This document shows positions 1-8,935 of a stretch of 64,000 nucleotides of DNA, piece after piece. Made by a program: the position numbers and the translations under genes. Within the stretch, counting starts at the first letter, position 1; every line of letters begins with the position of its first letter. Under the pieces are notes generated by a model that was not told the DNA's origin, did not search any database, and worked only from the letters and a program-made list of their open reading frames with translations. The DNA comes from Flavobacterium sp. ACN6. Lineage in GTDB: Bacteria; Bacteroidota; Bacteroidia; Flavobacteriales; Flavobacteriaceae. The stretch is taken from the NCBI RefSeq assembly GCF_002304005.1, contig NZ_MRCQ01000002.1, positions 434,001 to 498,000 on the forward strand, in the 5' to 3' direction.

Positions 1-87
1 GTTTAACAATACAATATCTACTACAACAAACAAAAGTTTGAAGTAACGCGAGATTCGGTAATGAGACAGTTTTTGTAAAATCTTCAT
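1..87 (-). CDS. N-terminus of a membrane sugar transferase (partial)
   Basis: This is the first 29 codons of a minus-strand gene that runs off the left edge of the window, starting at an ATG at 85-87. The peptide begins MKILQKLSHYRISRYFK and continues into a hydrophobic stretch (LLFVVVDIVLLN). Short SRYFK-type leaders followed by a first membrane helix with an embedded Asp are typical of WcaJ/undecaprenyl-phosphate sugar phosphotransferases, which start exopolysaccharide repeat units at the inner membrane. That family call is inference from a very short piece; the catalytic C-terminal domain lies outside the window. The opposite strand has only short reading frames here. Confidence 0.5.
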   Translation of the reverse strand, partial: MKILQKLSHYRISRYFKLLFVVVDIVLLN

Positions 88-222
88 AATGGGGAAGAAT
101 TCTATTCTAAAGAATAAAATTTAATTGCTGCAAAGTAACATTTTAATTATATTTTTTGTAGTTATTTTATTCTAATTATTTAAAACTTTAATTTTAACCT
201 ATGCAACTTTAATTTTGCAATC

Positions 223-1188
223 ATGATAAAATATTTTTTCTGCTTTCTTGTAATTACAACCTCTTCTTATTCACAAATTTCAGGATGCACAGATCCGATG
301 GCTGAAAATTTCAATCCAAAAGAAACAGAAAACGATGGAAGCTGCAGTTACAAAAAAGTAAAATTAAAACCAGAGTTTTCGAAAGATTTAAGCGATTCTA
401 TAAAAGAGACTTCTGGATTAATTGCGTTCGATAATTTACTTTGGACACATAATGATGACCACGACAAAACAATTTACGGATTGGATTCTTTAGGAAAAAT
501 TAAAAGAAAAATTGTTCTAAATGATATTGTTAATCATGATTGGGAAGAAATTGCTCAAGACAGTTCACATATTTACATAGGTGATTTCGGAAATAATTAT
601 TCTGGAAACCGATCTGATTTAAAGATTTTTAAGATTGACAAAAAATCATTTTTAGAAGAAAAACCAAGAATTGAGACAATTTCGTTTTCCTATTCTGAAC
701 AAACTGATTTTTCTGCTTCAAAACCAAACAAAACAAATTTTGACTGCGAAGCTTTTATTGTCTCTAAAGACAGCATTTATTTGTTTACCAAAGAATGGAA
801 ATCTTCTAAAACCAGTATTTATGTTTTACCAAATCAAACAGGAACGCAGACAGCAAAACTAAAATCAAAATTAGACACTAAAGGTTTGGTAACTGGTGCG
901 ACCTACTTAGAAAATAAAAATCTAATTGTTTTGTGCGGTTATACCAAAGTCGGAAAACCATTTTTGTATCTGCTTTACGATTTTAAAAATCAAGATTTTT
1001 TGTCTGGAAATAAAAGAAGAATAAAATTGAAGCTTCCATTTCATCAAATTGAAGGAATTGCAACTACAGATGGTCTGCATTATTTTTTGACTAATGAAGC
1101 TCTTGTTCGAAAACCTATTATAAATGTACCGCAGCAGATTCATTATTTGGATTTGAGTCCTGTTTTGAACCTTCATTTAAAAAAATAA
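223..1188 (+). CDS. Secreted propeller-like protein with GCTD...DGSC motif
   Basis: A 321-residue hypothetical protein. Residues 1-18 form a signal peptide ending in SYSQ, so it is probably exported to the periplasm or surface. Right after it is one copy of the cysteine-paired GCTDPMAENFNP...NDGSC motif (residues 21-41), common in secreted Bacteroidota proteins and often linked to calcium-stabilised surface modules. The rest is rich in short beta-strand segments with recurring Tyr/Ile 'IYxLD/IYIGDF' patterns, like beta-propeller proteins. No catalytic motif is recognised. It stands alone, with a shared bidirectional terminator separating it from the convergent lipoprotein gene downstream. The ATG at 223 is the only start that gives a signal peptide. 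Confidence 0.6.
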   Translation: MIKYFFCFLVITTSSYSQISGCTDPMAENFNPKETENDGSCSYKKVKLKPEFSKDLSDSIKETSGLIAFDNLLWTHNDDHDKTIYGLDSLGKIKRKIVLNDIVNHDWEEIAQDSSHIYIGDFGNNYSGNRSDLKIFKIDKKSFLEEKPRIETISFSYSEQTDFSASKPNKTNFDCEAFIVSKDSIYLFTKEWKSSKTSIYVLPNQTGTQTAKLKSKLDTKGLVTGATYLENKNLIVLCGYTKVGKPFLYLLYDFKNQDFLSGNKRRIKLKLPFHQIEGIATTDGLHYFLTNEALVRKPIINVPQQIHYLDLSPVLNLHLKK

Positions 1189-1212
1189 GCGTTACAATAT
1201 TGCAACGCTTAT
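1185..1212. terminator. Bidirectional terminator
   Basis: ATAAGCGTT (1185-1193) pairs perfectly with AACGCTTAT (1204-1212) around a 10-nt loop, between two convergent genes. The stem overlaps the stop codon of the plus-strand gene. A/T runs lie on both sides, so it could serve both genes. Confidence 0.7.
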
Positions 1213-1222
1213 GTAAAAAATC

Positions 1223-2224
1223 TTATTTGCCAGCCTCTAATAATTTTGCCTGAAAATCTGAAATTTTGGTAAATGCAAACATATTTCCTGTCAAATACAG
1301 GTCATTACCCTTAATTTTCATCTTATCAGCATCATTCAAATTAAGTGTTGAATGGTCTTTTCCTATTTGCACTTTTAACTCACCTCCTTTATATAAGGAA
1401 AGCGTACTGTTTTGCTGGTTTAATTTATAGATTCCTTTCTTCTGAACCAAAACAAACAAATCACCATTAGAATCAACAGCAATACTAGAATAAATATCTG
1501 TTGTAGTAGAAATTAACGTAGAAACTTTCCATCCTGCATCCAAAAGTTCAACTTTTCTAATGTTATTTTGTTTCCCTTCAATAGCTAAGCCGTCTACAAC
1601 ATATAATACATTATTTTTAGCAGCCATCAAATAAATATCTGAAAATCCTGCCTCAGTATTAAATCCATCTTTTACTTCTTTTAAGCCGGAGCCAGCAACT
1701 GGAATAGCCGCATTAATTCCTGGAGCTATTTTTCTAATTGCCATATTCCCATAATCAAAAATAAAATAAGTGTCATCATCATTTTTTGCAATTGCTCCAA
1801 TTGATGCGGCATTGATATCTGGTTTTACGGTGTAAAAAGATTTTACTTCAGAAAAATTATTCTCAAAACGAAACAATTCATCACTATGCGCATTATCAAA
1901 AGTAAACATCAATACCTGCCCTGCACTATTATACGACAACCTATTATTGAAGAAAATAGACTTGTCAAGATTTAGCAAAGAGCTTTTTTTGCCATCTAAA
2001 TCTATTTTATTAAAAACCATTAAATTTTGAGACGCACTATTTAATTGTCCTGTATAATAAACCGTATTGTCTGTATTTACAACGAAATCTTCAATTACAC
2101 CTGTATCTACTCTATAATCTACCTTTACTTCACCCTTAATTGCCTCAGGAGCACTCTCAGAATCGCTGCTGCACGAATAAAATAAAGTTATGACAAAACT
2201 TAGCGCTAAAATTTGTTGTTTCAT
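1223..2224 (-). CDS. Lipoprotein with NHL/propeller-like body
   Basis: A 333-residue hypothetical lipoprotein. The signal sequence ends in a lipobox with the acceptor Cys at residue 18 (LFYSCSSD), followed by Ser, Asp and Glu residues, the pattern of Bacteroidota lipoproteins. The mature part has repeated short strands with 'YNSAGQVL', 'IAVDSNGDLFVL' and 'YVVDG' segments, the look of NHL or six-bladed propeller proteins that read a series of values. No enzyme motif is visible. It is transcribed toward the previous gene and shares its terminator. Its role is unknown; a surface or periplasmic binding scaffold is the most that can be said. Confidence 0.6.
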   Translation of the reverse strand: MKQQILALSFVITLFYSCSSDSESAPEAIKGEVKVDYRVDTGVIEDFVVNTDNTVYYTGQLNSASQNLMVFNKIDLDGKKSSLLNLDKSIFFNNRLSYNSAGQVLMFTFDNAHSDELFRFENNFSEVKSFYTVKPDINAASIGAIAKNDDDTYFIFDYGNMAIRKIAPGINAAIPVAGSGLKEVKDGFNTEAGFSDIYLMAAKNNVLYVVDGLAIEGKQNNIRKVELLDAGWKVSTLISTTTDIYSSIAVDSNGDLFVLVQKKGIYKLNQQNSTLSLYKGGELKVQIGKDHSTLNLNDADKMKIKGNDLYLTGNMFAFTKISDFQAKLLEAGK

Positions 2225-2429
2225 TTGTTTTTTTTTTAATGATTTTTAATTCTTTAAATAATGATTATGTGGTATTTTTTTCTGTTCTTATTTTAATCAA
2301 AATCCAGAAAAAGAAAGCAAAAATACTGTTTTGACAATTAGAAAATTAACAGGAAAAATAAAAGAGTAAGACTTTTATTAACAATTAAACCGATCTTAGA
2401 AATAATTCGCAAATCGTAAGATAATAGTT

Positions 2430-2437
2430 TACTTTTG
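2430..2437 (+). promoter_or_regulatory. -7 promoter element of the ABC-F gene
   Basis: TACTTTTG matches the flavobacterial -7 consensus TAnnTTTG exactly and lies 17 nt before the GTG start. No convincing -33 TTG was found at the usual distance. Confidence 0.5.
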
Positions 2438-2454
2438 CAAAAAATTTTATTCTT

Positions 2455-4317
2455 GTGAATTACTTATCTGTAGAAAATATATCGAAGTCATTTGGCGAAA
2501 GAGTCCTTTTTGACAACATTTCTTTTGGAATCAATAAAGACCAAAAAATCGCTTTTATTGCTAAAAATGGTTCTGGAAAAACAACCATTATGAGCATTAT
2601 CAATGGTTTGGATGAACCAGACACAGGACAAGTTGTTTTGCGAAAGGGAATTAGAATGGCATTTTTATCGCAGGATAATAATCTGCAGGATGAGCTTACG
2701 ATTGAAGAAAGCATTTTTGCTTCAGATAATGAAACTTTAAAAATTATCGAAGCTTACGAAAAAGCACTTGAAAACCCAAACGACGAAGAAGCTTACCAAA
2801 AAGCTTTTGACGGAATGGATCAGCATAATGCTTGGGATTTTGAAACACAATACAAGCAGATTTTATTCAAACTAAAACTAGAAGATTTTAAACTTAAGGT
2901 AAAAAATCTTTCAGGAGGGCAAAAAAAACGTCTTTCATTGGCTATCATATTAATCAATCGTCCTGATTTATTGATTTTGGATGAACCAACCAACCATTTG
3001 GATCTTGAAATGATCGAATGGCTTGAAAGTTATTTTGCCAAAGAAAATATTACCTTATTTATGGTTACGCACGACCGTTTCTTTTTGGAGCGCGTATGTA
3101 ACGAAATCATCGAATTGGATAATGGAAAACTATACCAATACAAAGGAAATTATTCTTATTATTTAGAGAAAAAAGAAGAACGAATTACCTCTGAAAATGC
3201 GAGTGTTGACAAAGCCAAAAACTTATTCGTAAAAGAATTAGAATGGATGCGCCGTCAGCCAAAAGCGAGAACGACTAAATCAAAATCGCGTCAGGATGAC
3301 TTTTACGTAATTAAAGAAAAAGCACAAAGCCGCCGCCAGGAAAACAAAGTCGAGCTTGAAATCAATATGGAACGTATGGGAAGCAAAATTATAGAGCTTC
3401 ACAAAATTTCTAAAAAATTTAAGGATCACGTTATTTTGGATGATTTTAGTTTTGATTTCCAACGTGGAGCACGTATCGGAATCATTGGTAAAAACGGAAC
3501 CGGTAAATCCACTTTCTTAAATCTTCTTACAGGGACACTTCCGCTTGATAGCGGCCGTGTTGTAAAAGGTGATACGATTAAAATTGGTTATTACACACAA
3601 AGCGGAATCAACCCAAAACCAAATCAGCGTGTAATTGACATTATTAAAGAATACGGAGAATATATTCCGCTTGCAAAAGGAAAAATCATTTCGGCTTCTC
3701 AATTGCTGGAGCGTTTTCTTTTTGATGCGAAAAAACAATACGATTATGTTGAGAAATTAAGCGGTGGAGAGTTAAAACGTCTGTATTTATGTACGGTTTT
3801 AATTCAGAATCCTAACTTTTTAATTCTTGATGAGCCAACAAACGATTTGGATATCGTAACGCTTAACGTTTTAGAAAGCTTTCTTTTAGATTATCCAGGA
3901 TGTCTATTGGTGGTTTCGCACGACCGTTACTTTATGGACAAAATTGTGGATCATTTATTTGTGTTTAGAGGAAATGGAGAAATCGAGAATTTTCCAGGAA
4001 ACTATTCTGATTTCCGTGCTTATGAAGACAGCGCCGACGTTGCTCAAAAAGAAGAAAACAAAGCTGAAAAGAAAGATTGGAAACAAAATAATCCAACTGG
4101 AAATCTAAGTTTTAACGAGCAAAAGGAATATCAAAAACTGGAAAGAGAAATTAAAGATTTAGAAATTGAAAAAACTAAAATCGAACAATTATTCTCTGAC
4201 GGAAAAGTTGCCGATGCTGATATTGAGAAGAAAGCAAACGAATTGCAAAACATCATAAATAAAATCGACTCAAAAGAAGAACGCTGGTTTGAACTTTCTG
4301 CAAAGATTGAGGGATAG
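2455..4317 (+). CDS. ABC-F family ATPase (Uup-like)
   Basis: A 620-residue soluble protein with two ABC ATPase domains and no membrane segment, the layout of ABC-F proteins, which act on the ribosome or in nucleic-acid metabolism rather than in transport. Domain 1 has Walker A AKNGSGKTT (36-44), signature LSGGQKKR (152-159) and LILDEPTNHLD. A charged Arg/Lys-rich linker (about 250-300) joins it to domain 2, with Walker A GKNGTGKST (345-353), signature LSGGELKR and LILDEPTNDLD. A C-terminal coiled coil (about 555-620, rich in Glu and Lys) points to the Uup subgroup. Translation starts at GTG 2455; no in-frame ATG gives a complete first strand. Single-gene unit. Confidence 0.88.
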   Translation: MNYLSVENISKSFGERVLFDNISFGINKDQKIAFIAKNGSGKTTIMSIINGLDEPDTGQVVLRKGIRMAFLSQDNNLQDELTIEESIFASDNETLKIIEAYEKALENPNDEEAYQKAFDGMDQHNAWDFETQYKQILFKLKLEDFKLKVKNLSGGQKKRLSLAIILINRPDLLILDEPTNHLDLEMIEWLESYFAKENITLFMVTHDRFFLERVCNEIIELDNGKLYQYKGNYSYYLEKKEERITSENASVDKAKNLFVKELEWMRRQPKARTTKSKSRQDDFYVIKEKAQSRRQENKVELEINMERMGSKIIELHKISKKFKDHVILDDFSFDFQRGARIGIIGKNGTGKSTFLNLLTGTLPLDSGRVVKGDTIKIGYYTQSGINPKPNQRVIDIIKEYGEYIPLAKGKIISASQLLERFLFDAKKQYDYVEKLSGGELKRLYLCTVLIQNPNFLILDEPTNDLDIVTLNVLESFLLDYPGCLLVVSHDRYFMDKIVDHLFVFRGNGEIENFPGNYSDFRAYEDSADVAQKEENKAEKKDWKQNNPTGNLSFNEQKEYQKLEREIKDLEIEKTKIEQLFSDGKVADADIEKKANELQNIINKIDSKEERWFELSAKIEG

Positions 4318-4325
4318 TATTTTTC

Positions 4326-4353
4326 TTTCAGGTTTCAGGTTTCAGGTTTCGAG
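4326..4353. repeat. Short tandem word repeat (TTTCAGG)
   Basis: Three to four copies of the 7-mer TTTCAGG lie head to tail just after the ABC-F stop codon. It is one of many degenerate word repeats in the gaps of this window. Confidence 0.7.
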
Positions 4354-4407
4354 TTTTAAACTGAGATAAAAAAAACAATTTTATTATATTAGAATTTTAA
4401 ATACCAC

Positions 4408-4869
4408 ATGAAAAAATTATTAGCTGCATTATTTAGTTTAACGTTATTTGTTTCTTGCTCAAATTCTGAGAAAGACGCACAAACTGATTACAAAGAGCAA
4501 AACGAACAAGAGATTAAAGATTATATTACTAAAAATAATCTAACTGCTCAGCGAACAGATTCTGGTTTATATTATATTATTAATGAACCTGGAACTGGTA
4601 AACAGCCTACCGCAACATCGTCTGTTACTGTTGCATATACCGGATCTTTTACCAGCGGAAAAACATTCGATCAAAGTAGTAGTGCAGGAATTACTTTTCC
4701 TTTAAACGAAGTAATTCAAGGATGGACAGAGGGAATTCCTTTATTCAAAGAAGGTGGGAGCGGCGTACTATTAATCCCGTCACATTTGGGTTATGGAAGC
4801 ACGAGCAGACCTGGTATACCAGGTGGTTCTGTACTTATATTTGATGTGAAATTGATCAAAGTAAATTAA
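4408..4869 (+). CDS. FKBP-type peptidyl-prolyl isomerase lipoprotein
   Basis: A 153-residue lipoprotein. The lipobox Cys is at residue 17 (LFVSCSNS), so it is anchored to a membrane facing the periplasm. From about residue 50 it has one FKBP domain: SGLYYIINEPGTG, VTVAYTGSF, GKTFDQS, VIQGWTEGIPL, LLIPSHLGYG and FDVKLIKV, the conserved strands and substrate-pocket residues of the family. It catalyses proline cis/trans isomerisation and probably helps fold exported proteins. The next gene starts 15 nt downstream, so the two are probably co-transcribed. Confidence 0.88.
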   Translation: MKKLLAALFSLTLFVSCSNSEKDAQTDYKEQNEQEIKDYITKNNLTAQRTDSGLYYIINEPGTGKQPTATSSVTVAYTGSFTSGKTFDQSSSAGITFPLNEVIQGWTEGIPLFKEGGSGVLLIPSHLGYGSTSRPGIPGGSVLIFDVKLIKVN

Positions 4870-4884
4870 TTATTTGTTTCTAAA

Positions 4885-5676
4885 ATGCTGTTTCAAATAG
4901 AATCTTATCTTAAATTTCTCTGGAAATCTAAAAACGAACATGCCGTTCATTCGCCCTTCGTTTTTAATCTATTGACGAAATGTTTTTATGATAGGAAGCC
5001 AAAACCAGAATATGCAATTCTTAAAAAGTACAGAAAAACACTTTTAGAGAACAAAAACTTCATTGAAGTAACTGATTTTGGAGCAGGTTCAAAAGTCTTT
5101 AAATCAAATAAAAGACAAATTTGTAAAATTGCGCAGACAGCAGGAATTTCACCCAAACGTGCCGAATTACTGTTCCGAGTAACAAACTATTTTCAACCAA
5201 AAAATATTTTAGAAATAGGAACATCATTAGGCTTGGCGACTTCTGCCCTTGCTCTTGGAAACACAAATGCAAAAGTTGTTACTTTAGAAGGTTGCCCGCA
5301 AACGGCAAATCAATGTCAATTACAGTTACAAAAATTCAATTTCAATAATGTAGATTCGGTTATAACTGAATTCCAGAGCTATCTGGAGGACATCAAACTG
5401 AGATTAAAAACTGAGACTGAAGAATTTGATTTAATATATTTCGACGGCAATCATTCTAAAAAAGCAACTTTAGCTTATTTTGAGCTTTTACTGCAAACTA
5501 TCAATAACGATTCGGTTTGGATTTTTGATGATATTCATTGGTCAGAAGAAATGGAAGAAGCTTGGGAAATTATAAAAAAGCATCCCAAAGTAAAAGTTAC
5601 AATCGATACTTTTCAATGGGGATTCGTGTTTTTTAGGAGAGAGCAGGAAAAAGAACATTTTATAATAAGAGCATAA
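4885..5676 (+). CDS. Class I SAM-dependent methyltransferase
   Basis: A 263-residue protein with a Rossmann-type methyltransferase domain. Motif I is ILEIGTSLGLATS (108-120), followed by VVTLEGCPQTANQC (motif II region, acidic residue binding the ribose) and LIYFDGNHS (motif IV). This order matches O-methyltransferase-like (Methyltransf_24 type) proteins. An N-terminal extension of about 95 residues (HAVHSPFVFNLL) is shared with flavobacterial relatives. The substrate is unknown. It lies 15 nt after the FKBP gene and is followed by a strong terminator, so the pair forms an operon. Confidence 0.75.
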   Translation: MLFQIESYLKFLWKSKNEHAVHSPFVFNLLTKCFYDRKPKPEYAILKKYRKTLLENKNFIEVTDFGAGSKVFKSNKRQICKIAQTAGISPKRAELLFRVTNYFQPKNILEIGTSLGLATSALALGNTNAKVVTLEGCPQTANQCQLQLQKFNFNNVDSVITEFQSYLEDIKLRLKTETEEFDLIYFDGNHSKKATLAYFELLLQTINNDSVWIFDDIHWSEEMEEAWEIIKKHPKVKVTIDTFQWGFVFFRREQEKEHFIIRA

Positions 5677-5680
5677 AAAA

Positions 5681-5711
5681 ATGGCAATCATTTCTGATTG
5701 CCATTTTTTTA
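5681..5711. terminator. Rho-independent terminator between convergent genes
   Basis: ATGGCAATCA (5681-5690) and TGATTGCCAT (5695-5704) form a perfect 10-bp stem with a 4-nt loop and a run of T. A-rich sequence on the other side lets it work for the minus-strand gene too. Confidence 0.85.
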
Positions 5712-5727
5712 CTAATTCAAAATAATT

Positions 5728-6387
5728 TTATTTTTTTGCTTCTTTGTTTTCTTCAGATTTTGCACCCATTCTGTTAACAGTATACATTGGTGCAAATTTC
5801 ACTTTCAAACCTGCAATCTTTCTATTATCTTCAGATGAAAGTCCTTCTTTTTCAACAGTGTTCTTTCTACTGTCTAATGCTTCATACAATAATTTAATTT
5901 CGTCCCAGTCTTCTCTAGAATAACTGTCTTTATTATTTTCTACTGTATGAACAAATTGTTGGTAAACACTATGAATATTTTGAGCGTTAACCCAGCTAAA
6001 ACTCATATCGTCTCCAATTTTTCCTTCACCAAACAAAGCATTTCGCAACTGTTGTTTAGGACTCGCAGCTGGCGGGGCAATAAGGGTGGTCATTTCGTTT
6101 TTAAAATCCTCATATTTCGCTTTACTCGTATTTATTTTTTCAGTTTGAGCAGCATTATCTTTAATGTCAGCAAGTGCTAAACTAGCTTCAGCAGCTCTTC
6201 TGTCATATTCTGCTTCAACAGCATTCCAATTTTCTTTTAAATCTTCGGCTTTAACATTTTTAACCGAATCTACGTAGGTTACATAAGAATCAATTGTTCG
6301 CTGTGCCTTTTCTTGTTTTTCATCTTTACACGACGTAAAACTTAACGCCAATAATGCAATTACTGCAGTTATTTTAATATTTTTCAT
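5728..6387 (-). CDS. Hypothetical lipoprotein, helical
   Basis: A 219-residue lipoprotein starting at MKNIKIT (ATG at 6385-6387); a longer in-frame version would put ten hydrophobic residues before the signal peptide and is less likely. The lipobox is LSFTSCKDE. The rest is almost all alpha-helical and rich in Lys, Glu and Ala, with a WNAVEAEYDRR segment and a conserved-looking SFSWVNAQNIHSVYQQF stretch. No known catalytic motif. It is probably an envelope stress or structural protein, but I do not recognise the family. Confidence 0.6.
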   Translation of the reverse strand: MKNIKITAVIALLALSFTSCKDEKQEKAQRTIDSYVTYVDSVKNVKAEDLKENWNAVEAEYDRRAAEASLALADIKDNAAQTEKINTSKAKYEDFKNEMTTLIAPPAASPKQQLRNALFGEGKIGDDMSFSWVNAQNIHSVYQQFVHTVENNKDSYSREDWDEIKLLYEALDSRKNTVEKEGLSSEDNRKIAGLKVKFAPMYTVNRMGAKSEENKEAKK

Positions 6388-6675
6388 AATCTTGATTGTT
6401 ATAATTAATAATATCAAATTTACTTAAAACATCATACCTTAAATTACATTATTACCACTTTTTTAATATTTAAAACATATTAATACTATAAAAATTAAAA
6501 AATAATGAAAATTATACAAAACACAGTAAAAACCATATAACATCTTTCAAAATTTCACGTGCTGAAATTAACATTTGATTATAAAAGAGGTCTTTGTAAC
6601 AAAAACCAAATACCAGCTACTAATCAATTTATTCAAAAGTGTTTTGTACTTTTAAATCCAAAATTATAAAAACGA

Positions 6676-7362
6676 ATGGCTGAACCATTAATTAAAATAA
6701 CTGACATCAAACGAAATTTTGTTTTAGGTAACGAAATTGTTTATGTATTAAAAGGAATAGATTTAGAAATAAAAAAAGGCGAATATGTTGCTTTAATGGG
6801 ACCTTCTGGATCTGGAAAATCTACATTAATGAATTTATTAGGCTGTTTAGACACGCCAACGTCTGGACATTATGTTTTAAACGGAAAGGATGTCAGCCAA
6901 ATGAGAGATGATGAACTAGCCGAAATTAGAAATAAAGAAATTGGTTTCGTTTTTCAAACTTTTAATTTACTGCCAAGAACAACTGCACTTGATAACGTTG
7001 CGCTTCCAATGATTTACGCCGGTTACGGAAAATCTGACCGAATTGCAAGAGCAACTGAAGTTCTCAAACAAGTAAACCTTGCCGACAGAATGGATCACCA
7101 GCCCAATCAGCTTTCTGGAGGACAACGCCAGCGTGTTGCTGTTGCCCGAGCTTTAGTCAATAAGCCTTCAATCATTCTAGCCGATGAGCCGACAGGAAAC
7201 TTAGACAGTAAAACTTCTGTAGAGATTATGAAACTTTTTGGAGATATTCATGCACAAGGAAATACTGTAATTCTAGTAACTCACGAAGAAGATATCGCTG
7301 CTTACGCACATCGTGTAATTCGTTTACGCGATGGATTAATTGAAAGTGATGTAACTAAATAG
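6676..7362 (+). CDS. ABC transporter ATPase, LolD/MacB type
   Basis: A 228-residue stand-alone nucleotide-binding subunit. Walker A is GPSGSGKST (42-50), Q-loop [10 protein letters not shown] (91-100), signature [10 protein letters not shown] (146-155), Walker [13 protein letters not shown], and a switch His in VTHEED. The FNLLP and EPTGNLDS wording is typical of LolD/MacB/FtsE-type ATPases that pair with FtsX-fold permeases to drive lipoprotein release or peptide export. No permease is adjacent. The only permease of that fold in the window is at 52401-53645, which itself lacks an ATPase; that they work together is speculation. A TACTTTTA -7-like word lies at 6647-6654. Confidence 0.85.
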   Translation: MAEPLIKITDIKRNFVLGNEIVYVLKGIDLEIKKGEYVALMGPSGSGKSTLMNLLGCLDTPTSGHYVLNGKDVSQMRDDELAEIRNKEIGFVFQTFNLLPRTTALDNVALPMIYAGYGKSDRIARATEVLKQVNLADRMDHQPNQLSGGQRQRVAVARALVNKPSIILADEPTGNLDSKTSVEIMKLFGDIHAQGNTVILVTHEEDIAAYAHRVIRLRDGLIESDVTK

Positions 7363-7385
7363 TTTTAGTCCTAAATACTATAATA

Positions 7386-7766
7386 ATGACATTAAAAAGC
7401 AAAAAACTTTTACCTATATTTTTATTTATGCTTAACTGTGTCAACGCACAAACAAGTGCACCCTTAAAAGGAAAGGTTATTGTTGATGACGGATATACAG
7501 TGGGTATAATTAAGTACGACAAAACAATTGATTATTATGTTGAAGATTCCTTAAACAATCCTGTTTCTATCAAAAAAATTGAGGCATCAGTTATGTTTAA
7601 ATTTTCTGACAATACGAACAAATTTCTAAAAGGCTCAAAAAATAAAAAGAAAAATGTTTTTTCATCTGAAATACCAACAGAAGACAAAAAAATAGAAAAT
7701 ATTGCCATACTTATTAAGATTAACGACAAAAAATACGTAGCCGCTTTTCGCTATCCAAAAAGCTAA
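7386..7766 (+). CDS. Hypothetical secreted protein
   Basis: A 126-residue protein with a signal peptide (ends CVNAQ at about residue 22). The mature part is basic and strand-rich, with a Lys-rich central loop (KGSKNKKKNVFSS). I recognise no family. It begins 24 nt after the ABC ATPase stop and may be co-transcribed with it. The opposite strand has only a shorter frame without a signal peptide or plausible start. Confidence 0.5.
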   Translation: MTLKSKKLLPIFLFMLNCVNAQTSAPLKGKVIVDDGYTVGIIKYDKTIDYYVEDSLNNPVSIKKIEASVMFKFSDNTNKFLKGSKNKKKNVFSSEIPTEDKKIENIAILIKINDKKYVAAFRYPKS

Positions 7767-7767
7767 A

Positions 7768-7815
7768 ATTTTTAAAATCTTAGCATCTTAGAATCTCAGA
7801 ACCTTAGCACCTCAA
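7768..7815. repeat. Degenerate word repeat (CTTAGAAT/CTTAGCAC)
   Basis: Between the stop codon at 7766 and the next ATG at 7821 the sequence is a run of the words CTTAGCAT, CTTAGAAT, CTCAGAAC, CTTAGCAC. The same words, inverted, follow the stop codon of the oxidoreductase at 21598. Confidence 0.65.
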
Positions 7816-7820
7816 AAAAA

Positions 7821-8390
7821 ATGAAAGTATACACCAAAACTGGCGACAAAGGAACAACGGCTCTTTTTGGAGGAACTCGTGTACCAAAAGATCATATTAG
7901 AATTGACAGCTACGGAACTGTAGACGAGTTGAACTCCTATATAGGATTAATTCGCGATCAGGAAATCGATTCTCAGTATAAAACTATTTTGATAGAAATT
8001 CAGGATCGTCTTTTTACTGTTGGTGCCATTTTGGCAACACCACAAGAAAAAGAGGTTTTAAAAAACGGTGAACTTCGTTTGAAAAATCTTGGTATAATTG
8101 ATTCAGATATTGAATTATTAGAAAACGAGATCGATAAAATGGACGAAAGCCTTCCTCCAATGACCCATTTTGTTTTACCAGGAGGGAATCCAACAGTGTC
8201 ACATTGTCATATTGCGCGCTGTATTTGCCGTCGAGCGGAGCGTTTAGCGGTACATTTAAGTCATAACGAACCCGTTCCAGAAATAGCAATTCAGTACTTA
8301 AACCGACTTTCTGACTACCTTTTTGTCTTGGCACGGAAGTTGTCGTTTGACTTAAAAGCGGAGGAAGTGAAATGGATTCCGAGAAAATAA
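7821..8390 (+). CDS. Cob(I)yrinate a,c-diamide adenosyltransferase, PduO type
   Basis: A 189-residue protein of the PduO/MMAB adenosyltransferase family, which transfers adenosyl from ATP to cob(I)alamin to make coenzyme B12. Family marks are the N-terminal YTKTGDKGTTALFGG ATP loop, RIDSYGTVDELNSYIG, FVLPGG and ICRRAERL with its active-site arginines; the length is normal and the fold is a five-helix bundle. The cofactor probably serves methylmalonyl-CoA mutase, whose GTPase chaperone MeaB is encoded at 21934-23031, although the mutase itself is not in the window. Start at ATG 7821. Confidence 0.9.
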   Translation: MKVYTKTGDKGTTALFGGTRVPKDHIRIDSYGTVDELNSYIGLIRDQEIDSQYKTILIEIQDRLFTVGAILATPQEKEVLKNGELRLKNLGIIDSDIELLENEIDKMDESLPPMTHFVLPGGNPTVSHCHIARCICRRAERLAVHLSHNEPVPEIAIQYLNRLSDYLFVLARKLSFDLKAEEVKWIPRK

Positions 8391-8392
8391 AT

Positions 8393-8545
8393 TTTCTTAA
8401 AATCCCAATTTTTGAAAATCCCAAATTCCAAAGAAAAAATTAAAAATTCTGCGAATTTAAATAATATAGAAATCTCCAAATAGTGGCAATTTCAGGTTCT
8501 TTTTTTGGAATTTGGAATTTAATTTTTGGAATTTCGAGAAGACGT
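8393..8545. repeat. Degenerate word repeat (GGAATTT/AAATTCC)
   Basis: The gap after the adenosyltransferase holds AAATCCCAATTTTTG, AAATCCCAAATTCCAAAG and then, on the other side, GGAATTTGGAATTTAATTTTTGGAATTT. The two halves are roughly inverted. The same word family occurs at 38210-38371, 46575-46646 and 48852-48905. Confidence 0.65.
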
Positions 8546-8578
8546 TCTTAAATTTTATTAAAATAAATCAAAATTTAC

Positions 8579-8608
8579 TTGTCTTTTTCAGTAAAAAATT
8601 TATTTTTG
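8579..8608 (+). promoter_or_regulatory. Flavobacterial promoter upstream of the DUF2795 gene
   Basis: TTG (8579-8581), 19 nt, TATTTTTG (8601-8608) fits the TTG-N17-23-TAnnTTTG consensus fully. Transcription should start near 8614, about 16 nt before the ATG. Confidence 0.7.
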
Positions 8609-8629
8609 CACAAACTAAACAGATAACAG

Positions 8630-8851
8630 ATGTATTGGACATTAGAATTAGCATCTTATTTAAGTGATGCGCCATGGCCTGCTAACAAAGATGAACTTAT
8701 AGACTACGCAATTAGAGCTGGTGCTCCATTAGAAGTAGTTGAGAACCTTCAATCAATCGAAGATGAAGGCGAGATATATGAATCAATGGAAGAAATTTGG
8801 CCTGATTATCCAACAGACGAAGATTATCTTTGGAATGAGGATGAATATTAA
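8630..8851 (+). CDS. DUF2795 family small acidic protein
   Basis: A 73-residue acidic protein beginning MYWTLELASYLSDAPWPANK, with KDELIDYAIRAGAPLEVVENL in the middle and an Asp/Glu-rich tail. This is the DUF2795 pattern, small conserved bacterial proteins of unknown function. It has its own promoter and terminator, lies just upstream of secA, and is probably highly expressed. The start is fixed by the promoter spacing. Confidence 0.75.
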   Translation: MYWTLELASYLSDAPWPANKDELIDYAIRAGAPLEVVENLQSIEDEGEIYESMEEIWPDYPTDEDYLWNEDEY

Positions 8852-8857
8852 AAAATA

Positions 8858-8900
8858 AACCAAAGGAAAAAGTCTCATCACAGAGGCTTTTTTTTTGGTT
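8858..8900 (+). terminator. Terminator after the DUF2795 gene
   Basis: AACCAAAGGAAAAAGTCTC pairs with AGAGGCTTTTTTTTTGGTT around a short loop, with the T run inside the 3' arm. It separates the small gene from secA. Confidence 0.7.
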
Positions 8901-8935
8901 CAAATACATATAATAATAAAGAAATACAATAAATC

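Noticed and set aside
4318..4407. Phase-variable tandem repeat controlling the FKBP gene
   Set aside because: Only three to four imperfect 7-mers, after a stop codon and away from the promoter; it fits the general word-repeat pattern.
8014..8424. 136-codon antisense frame
   Set aside because: It lies opposite the adenosyltransferase gene, whose motifs are intact; no independent start or domain.
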